Positions 1 to 6,884 of a stretch of DNA of 7,741 bases are shown here, one piece after another. The notes below the pieces were generated by a model. It saw nothing but the letters and a program-made list of their open reading frames with translations. It was not told the origin of the DNA and did no database searches. A program made the position numbers and the translations under genes. Where the stretch lies: positions 1-7,741 of the forward strand of contig URZG01000095.1 in NCBI GenBank assembly GCA_900552325.1, given 5' to 3'. Positions within the stretch are counted from its first letter, which is position 1. Each line of letters opens with the position of its first letter. The DNA is from an uncultured Porphyromonadaceae bacterium (lineage in GTDB: Bacteria > Bacteroidota > Bacteroidia > Bacteroidales > Muribaculaceae).

Positions 1-815
1 CGGCATGCCGAAAACGGGGGCCAGTCGTTGAAATCTATGATTGAGAGGGTGCCGTCGGCGCCCTCTATGCACTCACCGCCGTAGACGATGAGATTGAGTT
101 CATGTGCGGCGCTTTCGCAAAGGTTGCGCAGACGCTGCCCGAAAAGTTTCTCGGCCTGACGGGCGGCTACAGAGTCGGCGTCGGCGCTGACGGCCTTGAG
201 GCCGCGGGGTTCCTCCTCGAAGGGGCGGAACCAATGGAAGAAACCGGTGGAGATCACACCGTAGAACTTCACCAGCCGCCCCGGCAGATGGCGCGAGATC
301 ACCGCACGGTGGAAACCGCGCAGAAAGTACTCCTGAAGCACGTCCTGAGCCTCGGAGGGGGTGCGCACATAGCACACGTCCTCGGCGTGCTGGGCATGGA
401 AATCGCCGCGCTTTATCCAGCACTGGCGCATGCCGAGCTTTTCCAGACGCCTCGCCACGGCCTCGTCGGTATCCACCACGATACTCTCCGGGTAAGGGAT
501 GCCGCTGCCGAGGAGTATCCGGGCCTGGCGCTCGCGTATGCAGTTCTCTATGCCGTAACCGGAGTTTATCACCAGGCGCCCGGCATCCTCCATCTGCTGC
601 AACAGCTCGGTGGAGCGGCGCTCGCGGCACATATTGATCACCACATCCTCCTCCACGGGTCCGGCCACGAACTGCTCTTCGGTGTATATACGCACCTCAC
701 AGCCACGTTTGCGCAACTGCTCGGCCACGGTGTTGAGTATCGTGGCGTCATTGCCTATATGGTTGGGCGAATAGGCGCCGGCGCGCATCACCGCTGCTAT
801 TTTTGTCTGAGCCAT
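1..815 (-). CDS. ATP-grasp domain protein, substrate unknown (C-terminus cut by window edge)
   Basis: The frame reads from an ATG at 815 down to the left edge, giving 271 residues without a stop; the C-terminus is missing. The N-terminus (MAQTKIAAVMRAGAYSPNHI) and the stretch to about residue 90 look like the alpha/beta pre-ATP-grasp domain. Residues 133-140 (WIKRGDFH) match the beta-strand lysine that contacts ATP, with K135 as candidate. Residues 176-187 (HLPGRLVKFYGV) resemble the central ATP-grasp strand. Residues 258-268 (SIIDFNDWPPF) match the metal-binding end of the fold, with D261 and N263 as likely Mg ligands, as in RimK-, ITPK- or Ddl-like enzymes. The family joins a carboxylate or phosphate acceptor to a nucleophile using ATP; which substrate is used here cannot be told. 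An in-frame TAA lies 24 bases upstream of the ATG with no other start between, which fixes the start. It is transcribed away from the polysaccharide genes, so a link to them is unproven. Family assignment is fairly sure; function is not. Confidence 0.8.
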   Translation of the reverse strand, partial: MAQTKIAAVMRAGAYSPNHIGNDATILNTVAEQLRKRGCEVRIYTEEQFVAGPVEEDVVINMCRERRSTELLQQMEDAGRLVINSGYGIENCIRERQARILLGSGIPYPESIVVDTDEAVARRLEKLGMRQCWIKRGDFHAQHAEDVCYVRTPSEAQDVLQEYFLRGFHRAVISRHLPGRLVKFYGVISTGFFHWFRPFEEEPRGLKAVSADADSVAARQAEKLFGQRLRNLCESAAHELNLIVYGGECIEGADGTLSIIDFNDWPPFSAC

Positions 816-857
816 AAAGGGGAATGATACAATCGGTTACAGATATGGGGCAGAATT

Positions 858-875
858 CCGGCGATATGCCGCCGG
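858..875 (-). other. GC-rich hairpin in the leader of the ATP-grasp gene
   Basis: CCGGCG (858-863) and CGCCGG (870-875) are perfect inverse complements separated by six bases. They form a 6-bp all-GC stem inside the predicted untranslated leader, about 43 bases before the start codon. There is no T-run after it, so it is not an intrinsic terminator. I do not recognise it as a known riboswitch. It could affect mRNA stability or be chance in GC-rich DNA. Confidence 0.4.
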
Positions 876-901
876 CCGTTCACGCACGCCACTTGGCGGT
901 G

Positions 902-932
902 CAAAGTTACCTATTTTTTCGCGGTATGCAAA
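902..932 (-). promoter_or_regulatory. Bacteroidetes-type promoter for the ATP-grasp gene
   Basis: On the minus strand, TTTG (complement of 929-932) is followed by a 19-base spacer and TAACTTTG (complement of 902-909). This is a perfect match to the Bacteroidetes housekeeping promoter TTTG-N19-21-TAnnTTTG. Transcription would be expected to begin a few bases further on, near 895-898, leaving a leader of about 80 nt before the ATG at 815. The consensus match is read directly; the start point is inferred from usual spacing. Confidence 0.85.
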
Positions 933-1012
933 AAAATTCGTTTTCATCGGCCCATAATGAGTGACGAGGCCACGGCGTGCGCTCCCTGCTGGAGTCACCT
1001 TCACTCCCCGAT

Positions 1013-1043
1013 TTTGTACTTTGGCGAAATTTCGCTATCTTCG
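1013..1043 (+). promoter_or_regulatory. Bacteroidetes-type promoter for the polysaccharide operon
   Basis: TTTG at 1013-1016 is followed by a 19-base spacer and TATCTTCG at 1036-1043, which matches TAnnTTTG at every position except the T at the sixth position (C here falls at the seventh), a close variant of the -7 element. Expected transcription start is near 1048-1050, giving a leader of roughly 60 nt to the ATG at 1112. The spacing equals that of the divergent minus-strand promoter. A second TTTG at 1020-1023 is too close to the -7 box to act as the -33 element. Since the downstream genes are separated by short gaps or overlap, this promoter probably drives at least 1112-6884. Confidence 0.75.
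1024..1035. promoter_or_regulatory. Perfect palindrome in the promoter spacer, candidate operator
   Basis: GCGAAATTTCGC is a perfect 12-base dyad. It sits between the -33 and -7 elements of the plus-strand promoter and directly abuts the -7 box (1036). A dimeric regulator bound here would be well placed to control RNA polymerase access. No regulator gene is in the window. The symmetry is read directly; the operator role is inference. Confidence 0.5.
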
Positions 1044-1111
1044 CGCTCCGGTTACGCCATACAATAAAGCACGGCCGCGCACGTTAAAGAAACAGACACC
1101 ATACATCCGAC

Positions 1112-1915
1112 ATGAAACCACTCCATATAATATTCCTTCTGGCACTCACGGCCGTAATGGCTTCGTGCTCGTCGAACAAGTCTCAACTGACTTATTTCGA
1201 AGATCTTGAGAAAATCTCCACCACCCAGATGCCAAAGTCCGTGCCGCTGAAACTCGGCGCGGGCGACGAGCTTTATATTCTCGTGCAGGCCGACGAGCCG
1301 AAGGCCGCCGCTCCCTACAATATGATTTCATCGGCGGTCAGCGAGCGTGAGAACCTGCTCCAGACCAACGTCCAGGCCAAGGCGCAGACCTACCTGGTGA
1401 ATACCAGGGGCGACATCGACTTCCCCCAGCTCGGCTGGATACATGTGGCCGGCATGACCGTGGAGGAGCTTCAGGACTACCTCACCAACCGCATCGGCAA
1501 AATGATCGACAACCCGATCGTGACCGTGGAACTGGTCAACTTCCGTGTCAGCGTGCTCGGCGAAGTGCTGAAGCCTGGCCCGGTACGTGTGACCCGCACC
1601 CGCTACTCCATACTCGACGCCCTGGCCGACGCCGGCGACATGACCCCTTACGGACTGCGCGACCAGGTGCTGCTGATCCGCGACAACAACGGTGTACAGG
1701 AGCGCGTGCAACTCGACCTCACCTCCTCCGAGGTGCTCACCTCTCCCTACTTCTATCTCCAGCCCAACGACTATATCTACATCAAGCCCAACAAGATCCG
1801 CGAGGCCAACGCACGCTACAACTCCGAAAGCGGACAGCGTCTGCAGGTAGTCAGCACCGTAGTGTCGGCAGCGTCGGTGATCGCCTCGCTGATGATCGCA
1901 CTTTTCGTAAAGTAA
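1112..1915 (+). CDS. Wza-like polysaccharide export lipoprotein
   Basis: This 267-residue protein is the outer-membrane exit component for a surface polysaccharide. The N-terminus is a lipoprotein signal: basic start, hydrophobic core and lipobox MASC, with Cys19 as the lipidated residue. The Poly_export domain spans about 45-141, opening with LKLGAGDELYILV (47-59) and containing the typical strand DIDFPQLGWIHVAGMTVEEL (101-120). An SLBB-type beta-grasp domain follows at about 144-225 (RVSVLGEVLKPGPVRV at 145-160, YFYLQPNDYIYI at 213-224). A hydrophobic C-terminal segment (about 246-265) is probably the membrane-spanning helix that in Wza proteins builds the pore. E. coli Wza is longer with extra domains; this compact form is usual in Bacteroidetes. 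It is the first gene of the operon, 34 bases before the Wzc-like gene, its usual partner. The ATG is preceded by A-rich DNA but no Shine-Dalgarno, as is common in this phylum. Confidence 0.93.
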   Translation: MKPLHIIFLLALTAVMASCSSNKSQLTYFEDLEKISTTQMPKSVPLKLGAGDELYILVQADEPKAAAPYNMISSAVSERENLLQTNVQAKAQTYLVNTRGDIDFPQLGWIHVAGMTVEELQDYLTNRIGKMIDNPIVTVELVNFRVSVLGEVLKPGPVRVTRTRYSILDALADAGDMTPYGLRDQVLLIRDNNGVQERVQLDLTSSEVLTSPYFYLQPNDYIYIKPNKIREANARYNSESGQRLQVVSTVVSAASVIASLMIALFVK

Positions 1916-1949
1916 TCCATTTCCGCCAATCCGTTATACCCTGTCAGCT

Positions 1950-4313
1950 TTGGAAAACAAGACCTCCGACTTAATGGACATACGCGCTCTCATGCGCGAC
2001 TATCGCCGTCACTGGTACTGGTTCGTGATATCTATCTTCGTGTGCGGCCTCATCGGCCTCTTCTTTATATCGCGAAAGAAGGACATCTACGCCGTCACCG
2101 CCACCATCCTCATCGAGGAGGACAAGGATTCCGGCGGCGGCGGAAGCACCCCCGAGATGAGTTTCAATTTCAGCTCGATGTTCTCCGGCGGAAACGGTGT
2201 CGACGAGGAGGTGTTCCTCGTATCGTCGCACAACCTCTTCAAGGATGTGGCCAGGAAGCTCGGCCTTGACAAATCGTACACCCGGCGCGACGGCATACGT
2301 CTGGGTACCGCCCTCCACGGCGACTCGCCGATAGAAGTGGTGGCACCGGTGAACTATGCCGACACCACCCGTCATCCCGTCAGCTTCAAGGTAGAGGTCA
2401 ATTCCAAAGGGAAGGTAAAGGTACGCATGAAGGATGTGCGCGAGAAAGCCGTGCTCTTCGAGAAAGAGAACCAGACCCTCCCACTCACCATCGACACCCG
2501 CTACGGACGCTTCATCCTCACTCCCACGAAATATTACAACCCTTCCGACCCGGAAATAACGCTCTACATCGGCGTAAACAACTACGACAGCGCCGCCGAG
2601 GACCTCTCGGCCGAGGTGCAGACCGGCCTGGCACAGAAAAACACCAAGGTAATCTCGATCACTTACGAGACAGAGAATCCCGAATTCGGCAAAGAGCTAA
2701 TCAACACCATCATAGCCCTCTACAACGAACAGGGGCTCGAGCACAAGAACCGCCGCAGCGAGCAGACAATCCGTTTCCTCGACGACCGTATAAACCTGCT
2801 GCTGGGGCAGATACGCAAGAATGACGAGACCACCCGAGAGTTCAAGGAGCACAACGGCCTGGCCGACGTCTATGCCGAGGCCGAATACAACATGACCCTC
2901 AAGGGCACCGTGGCAAACGAGCTTTTCCAGGCCGAGACACAGCTCGAGATCATGAAGATGGCTCGCGAGTTCCTCAACACTCCGGGCAACGAGTACGCCC
3001 TGGTGCCCTACCAGAACGTGTCGACCGCCAACAACCCCAACGCCAACAACGGTATCGACCAGCTTGTGAGCACCTATAACAAACTCGTGCTCGAGCGCAT
3101 GCAGATCGCCTCTACCGCCAAGACCACCAACATCGCCCTCCAGAAAATATCCGAACAGCTCGACGCCCTCCGCGCCAACATCATCGTGACCATGAACAAG
3201 GTGGCCGACGGCGCCGAAGTGTCGGTGCGCGAGCTGCGCCGCCAGCTGGGCGAGGCGCAGGGATCACTGGGCAAGTTCCCTGAACAGGAACGCCAGTTCC
3301 TCAACATCAGCCGTGACCGCCAGCTGCTCAACGCCCTCTACTCCTTCCTCCTGCAGAAACGCGAGGCCACAGCCCTGCTCCTGGCCGACACCAATCCCCG
3401 CGGACGTATCATCGACGAAGCCTACACCATGCGCGACTCGCTGAGCCTCTCATCCAAGATGATAATGGCAATCGCGCTGCTCTGCGGCCTCCTGATCCCG
3501 ATGGCTGTGATCTACCTCATGGGGCTTTTCCGCACAAAAGTGGTGGAACGCGAGGAGATCGACAAAAACACGAAAGTGCCCGTCCTCGGCGAGATATGCC
3601 AGTCGCGCGAAGGGAAAGCCCTGGTTGTCACCCCCGGCAACAATACCCCCACAGTGGAGCTTTTCCGACTCATACGCACCAATCTGCAGTTCGTGCTCAA
3701 CGGGCGCGACCAGAAGGTCGTGCTGGTGACGTCGTCGCGCTCCGGCGAGGGGAAATCGTTCATCGCCGTGAACACCGCCGCCGCCCTGGCCATGACCGGC
3801 AAGCGCGTGGCACTGGTGGGTATGGACATACGCCGCCCGCGCCTTGGCGAAGAGCTGGGCATCGACAATCCGCAGGGCCTGACCAACTATCTCGTCGACA
3901 ACTCGCTCAAGGCCACGGATATAGTCAATGCCGCTCCCGTCGGGATCGACACTCTCGACGTGGTTCTATCCGGCCCCGTACCCCCCAATCCCGCAGAGCT
4001 GCTTCTGAGCAAGCGCGTTGACGAACTCTTTGCCGAACTGCGCCACCACTACGACTACATCGTGGTCGACTCCGCTCCCCTTGGGATGGTCAGCGACACC
4101 TTCACCCTGGCTCATATCGCCGATGCGACGATCTATGTCACCCGTCTCAACGTCACCACAAAGAGCGATATCGCCACCCTCAACTCCATCTACGCCGAAC
4201 AGCGCCTGCCGCGTCCGGGCGTAGTGGTCAACGGCACCGAGGCAGCCGACCGCACCTACACCTATTCCGGAAAAGACAAGAAGCGCAAACGTTCGGTTTT
4301 CCGCCGCAAATAA
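1950..4313 (+). CDS. Wzc-like chain-length determinant / BY-type tyrosine kinase
   Basis: An inner-membrane co-polymerase that sets polysaccharide chain length and couples to the Wza-like exporter, fused to a cytoplasmic tyrosine autokinase (787 residues, near the family norm). TM1 is about 23-41 and TM2 about 504-526, with a large periplasmic part between. The Wzz-type N-terminal region (about 10-110) contains a Gly/Ser-rich loop (61-83), and a GNVR-type region follows at about 440-475 (FPEQERQFLNISRDRQLLNA at 443-462). The kinase domain (about 550-765) has Walker A SSRSGEGKS (595-603, K602), Walker A' LVGMDIRRP (622-630, D626) and Walker B YIVVDSAPLG (703-712, D707), plus PNPAELL at 679-685. 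The C-terminal tail has only two tyrosines (Y770, Y772) followed by a very basic end, fewer than the cluster in E. coli Wzc. The start is uncertain: TTG at 1950 gives MENKTSDLMDIRAL, resembling other Bacteroidales homologues as I recall them; ATG at 1974 (M9) is the alternative and would not affect any domain. No phosphatase partner is in the window. Confidence 0.95.
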   Translation: MENKTSDLMDIRALMRDYRRHWYWFVISIFVCGLIGLFFISRKKDIYAVTATILIEEDKDSGGGGSTPEMSFNFSSMFSGGNGVDEEVFLVSSHNLFKDVARKLGLDKSYTRRDGIRLGTALHGDSPIEVVAPVNYADTTRHPVSFKVEVNSKGKVKVRMKDVREKAVLFEKENQTLPLTIDTRYGRFILTPTKYYNPSDPEITLYIGVNNYDSAAEDLSAEVQTGLAQKNTKVISITYETENPEFGKELINTIIALYNEQGLEHKNRRSEQTIRFLDDRINLLLGQIRKNDETTREFKEHNGLADVYAEAEYNMTLKGTVANELFQAETQLEIMKMAREFLNTPGNEYALVPYQNVSTANNPNANNGIDQLVSTYNKLVLERMQIASTAKTTNIALQKISEQLDALRANIIVTMNKVADGAEVSVRELRRQLGEAQGSLGKFPEQERQFLNISRDRQLLNALYSFLLQKREATALLLADTNPRGRIIDEAYTMRDSLSLSSKMIMAIALLCGLLIPMAVIYLMGLFRTKVVEREEIDKNTKVPVLGEICQSREGKALVVTPGNNTPTVELFRLIRTNLQFVLNGRDQKVVLVTSSRSGEGKSFIAVNTAAALAMTGKRVALVGMDIRRPRLGEELGIDNPQGLTNYLVDNSLKATDIVNAAPVGIDTLDVVLSGPVPPNPAELLLSKRVDELFAELRHHYDYIVVDSAPLGMVSDTFTLAHIADATIYVTRLNVTTKSDIATLNSIYAEQRLPRPGVVVNGTEAADRTYTYSGKDKKRKRSVFRRK

Positions 4314-4328
4314 ACCATAGCCAGCACG

Positions 4329-5819
4329 TTGCAACAAACCGCACCCATAGAGACACTTCAACCCGCACGGATGGAGGAGGACAACGACCGCACGTTCACG
4401 TTCTCCTGGGAAACCGCGCGCGTGCCACTGTTCTTTCTCCTGTGCATGTCGCTGTTCGGCCTGAGCGTTTATCCGGTGTTCATCGTTATCATAGCGCTGC
4501 TTTTCTACACATGGAAAAACAGCCGCTACGACACCCTGATAATGTCGCTGATACTTTTGGGGGGCTTCCAGTTCTACGGCGGACTCCCCTTTATGCGTGC
4601 GGCTATTATCATCTTCATGGCCATGCTGGGTATAGTGCTTCTGAAAAAGACGCCTGTGTTCCGCAAGTCACTCCTCGCCATGGTGTTTTATGCGGTGTCA
4701 CTGTTCATAGTGGCGAGGAAGAGTATGGAGCCGTTGGGGCATCAGCTCCCGATCCTCGCCACACAGCTCTATTTCCTGTTCTTTATAGTGGTGATGCTGA
4801 TCTTTTCGGATAAGGAATTCAGCTTCAACGAATTTTTCCGCAGACTGTTCCCCTACTGCGTGATAATCTGCATATTCTACTGCCTGGACTTCTTCATCAT
4901 CGGCGGCTATTTTCTGCTTCCGGGTGTTAACGGAGAACCGCTCTGGGATCCCGATATGGCCCCCTTCTCCTTCCGCATGGTGCGTCAGCGTCCCCCCGGG
5001 CTGTATCTGCTCGCATTGCTGATCTACCCCATGGCCAACGGCTGGAAAATGCCACGCTGGGTGTGGATTCCTCTCCTCGGGGCCATCGCCGCCACCCAGA
5101 CCTTCACCGTGCTTACCGGCCTGATATTCGGGTTTGTGGTGGCACAAGGTTCATTCCGCAGATACGGGAAATATATCCTCACGGGCACACTGTTCTTCGT
5201 GGCGCTCTACTGTGTCGACTCAGCCATCTCCGGAGGGGACGAGAAAAGCGTGCTGCGTATACGCCAGCAGGTCGACCAGATTTTTTCCATACAGCAGGTA
5301 GAGGACGAAGAAGATATGGCCGAACTCGGCACAGGCCGCATGGCCCAGGCCATTCCTAAACTGGAACTGCTCTATGACCTTGACATGGAATGGTTCGGGT
5401 TCGGTTACCTGCATCCCGAAAAGACCACCAACCAGATATTCTTCGTCTACAATCCGTTCTACTCCGATGTGCAGAAAGCCAACGAACTTGCCACCGGCGT
5501 GGAGATTGCGGGGGTCCAGCTGTTTCTCAATTCAGGTTACTTCGGCATAGCCGCGCACATAGTGTGGCTGATATGCCTGTGGCTGATAGTGCGGCGCAGG
5601 CCTATGGCCAAATGTTTCCTCACGGTGATGCTGATCATGATATGGTTCGGTATCGGCGGATACACCGGGATGAACATGCCGCAGGGACAACTTATAGCCG
5701 CCACGGTGTTCGCCGGGATTCTCCTTCAGGACCCCGACCGGCCCAGCAACATAGGGCGCCGTCACGAGCGGCTGTTGCGTGAGCGCATCGACAGGGCCGA
5801 CTCCACCGAGGGCTCCTGA
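4329..5819 (+). CDS. Wzy / O-antigen ligase-like polysaccharide polymerase
   Basis: A 496-residue integral membrane protein with roughly ten to twelve hydrophobic segments (for example about 33-60, 66-84, 88-105, 113-129, 140-159, 174-195, 222-236, 245-271, 281-297, 397-420, 428-445, 451-466). It has the features of the Wzy_C / O-antigen ligase superfamily: an arginine-rich turn before a helix (MVRQRPPGLYLL, 217-228) and a large periplasmic loop (about 298-395). The loop contains GTGR (334-337) and ends in WFGFGY (355-360), like the G-R...P..G.G pattern of the family. The loop also holds an acidic patch (VEDEEDMAE, 324-332). The likely role is joining repeat units at the periplasmic face, but sequence alone does not separate polymerase from ligase; position between a Wzc-like and a GT gene favours polymerase. 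The gap to the previous gene is 15 bases. The start is uncertain: TTG at 4329 follows an A-rich stretch, while ATG at 4371 (M15) gives MEEDNDRTFTF and avoids a first stretch with codon choice unlike the neighbours. Confidence 0.85.
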   Translation: MQQTAPIETLQPARMEEDNDRTFTFSWETARVPLFFLLCMSLFGLSVYPVFIVIIALLFYTWKNSRYDTLIMSLILLGGFQFYGGLPFMRAAIIIFMAMLGIVLLKKTPVFRKSLLAMVFYAVSLFIVARKSMEPLGHQLPILATQLYFLFFIVVMLIFSDKEFSFNEFFRRLFPYCVIICIFYCLDFFIIGGYFLLPGVNGEPLWDPDMAPFSFRMVRQRPPGLYLLALLIYPMANGWKMPRWVWIPLLGAIAATQTFTVLTGLIFGFVVAQGSFRRYGKYILTGTLFFVALYCVDSAISGGDEKSVLRIRQQVDQIFSIQQVEDEEDMAELGTGRMAQAIPKLELLYDLDMEWFGFGYLHPEKTTNQIFFVYNPFYSDVQKANELATGVEIAGVQLFLNSGYFGIAAHIVWLICLWLIVRRRPMAKCFLTVMLIMIWFGIGGYTGMNMPQGQLIAATVFAGILLQDPDRPSNIGRRHERLLRERIDRADSTEGS

Positions 5820-5837
5820 ACCGTATAAATAAGCTCC

Positions 5838-6884
5838 ATGAAGATATTCCATTGCTTTTTCGGATTCCGCACGGGAGGGTCGGAGACTATGGTTGTCGAC
5901 CTCGCCAACGAACAGACTCGCCGCGGACACGACGTGACACTCCTTGTGGTCAACACCGATACCGATCCCGCTCTCCTGGCTACCCTCTCCTCCGGGGTGC
6001 ACCGCATACTCATCGGGCGGCAGCCCGGCTCGCGCAACCCTATGCCGGTGGCACGCCTCAATGCCATCCTCATCAGGCACCGACCCGATGTGCTCCACCT
6101 GCACAATGCCGGAATCACCGGCATGATCCTCCCACCGCTGCGGCGCCATATCGTAACGACACTCCATACCACAGGCATCGACCTCTCCCTGGGGCGCGGC
6201 GCCTCGCGGTTCGTGGCGATAAGTCCCACCGTAAAAGAGGAAGCACTCACACGCCATCCCGGCACCAAAATAGAGATCATCCCCAACTCCATAAATTTCG
6301 ACGCCATAGGGCGCCGCCCCGACTCCCCGCCCCCCTCAACCCGGCTGAGAATAGTGCAGCTGGGACGCCTCTTTCCCGAAATAAAAGGGCAGGACCTCCT
6401 TATCCGTGCGCTCGGGATACTGCGGCGCGAAGGGATAACCGACATCACTGCCGAGTTCATCGGCGACGGCGACGGCCGCGCCCCCCTCGAGGAGCTTGCC
6501 CGCTCGGAAGGGGTCGAGGGGCAAGTGTCGTTCACCGGCAGTCTGAGCCGCCGCGACACTTACAGCCGCCTGATGCGCTACGACCTGATGGTGCACCCCT
6601 CGCGAATCGAAGGGTTCGGTCTGGCAATAATCGAGGGGATAGCGGCAGGTCTACCCGTAGTGGTGCCCGACCGCGGCGCCCCCTTCGAGATAACACGCCG
6701 TGGCGAACTGGCCCATACTTTCGCCTACGGCGACGCCGCCTCGCTGGCCGACACCCTCCGAGCCATACATGACGACTACCCCGCAGCCGTAACGCATGTG
6801 GCTGCCGCAACAGAATATGCACGCAGAAATTTCTCGCTCGACGCAATGACCGACTCATACCTCAGACTCTATGAAACACTCTGA
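5838..6884 (+). CDS. GT4-type glycosyltransferase (GT-B fold)
   Basis: A 348-residue cytoplasmic or membrane-associated enzyme that transfers a sugar from a nucleotide donor to the growing lipid-linked repeat unit. The N-terminal Rossmann domain begins MKIFHCFFGFRTGGSETMVV, with the acceptor-side glycine loop GGSE at 13-16, followed by the HxPDVLHLHN type strand (81-90) and a linker IEIIPNSINF (145-154). The C-terminal donor domain (about 168-348) has GRLFPEIKG (176-184; R177 and K183 are the usual phosphate contacts), EFIGDGDGR (206-214) and FTGSLSRRD (232-240). It also has HPSRIEGFGLAIIEGIAAG (253-271), containing the retaining-GT4 E-x7-E pair E258 and E266. All key residues are present and the length is normal. 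The donor sugar and linkage cannot be told. It starts 18 bases after the polymerase stop, with an A/T-rich stretch (ATAAATAAG) just upstream of the ATG. Its last 14 bases overlap the next possible start. Confidence 0.92.
   Translation: MKIFHCFFGFRTGGSETMVVDLANEQTRRGHDVTLLVVNTDTDPALLATLSSGVHRILIGRQPGSRNPMPVARLNAILIRHRPDVLHLHNAGITGMILPPLRRHIVTTLHTTGIDLSLGRGASRFVAISPTVKEEALTRHPGTKIEIIPNSINFDAIGRRPDSPPPSTRLRIVQLGRLFPEIKGQDLLIRALGILRREGITDITAEFIGDGDGRAPLEELARSEGVEGQVSFTGSLSRRDTYSRLMRYDLMVHPSRIEGFGLAIIEGIAAGLPVVVPDRGAPFEITRRGELAHTFAYGDAASLADTLRAIHDDYPAAVTHVAAATEYARRNFSLDAMTDSYLRLYETL

Noticed and set aside
102..827. 241-codon plus-strand open frame
   Set aside because: It is antisense to the ATP-grasp gene, whose protein shows clear family motifs and has its own promoter; the long frame reflects high GC and biased codons on the other strand.
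991..1007. GGAGT...ACTCC short inverted repeat just upstream of the operon promoter
   Set aside because: Only five base pairs with a seven-base gap and no T-run; expected by chance in this composition and weaker than the palindrome at 1024-1035.
940..1100. Possible invertible capsule promoter
   Set aside because: I looked for long inverted repeats flanking the promoter, as in Bacteroides phase-variable loci, and found none inside the window; no invertase gene is visible either.
961..1209. 82-codon plus-strand frame overlapping the operon promoter and the wza-like start
   Set aside because: It would begin upstream of the predicted transcription start, its product resembles nothing I recognise, and it overlaps the lipoprotein signal region of the real gene in another frame.
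5532..6559. Two long minus-strand frames (241 and 265 codons)
   Set aside because: They lie antisense to the polymerase and GT4 genes, which carry all expected motifs; the translations are low-complexity and Arg/Ser- or His/Gly-rich, typical of shadow frames.
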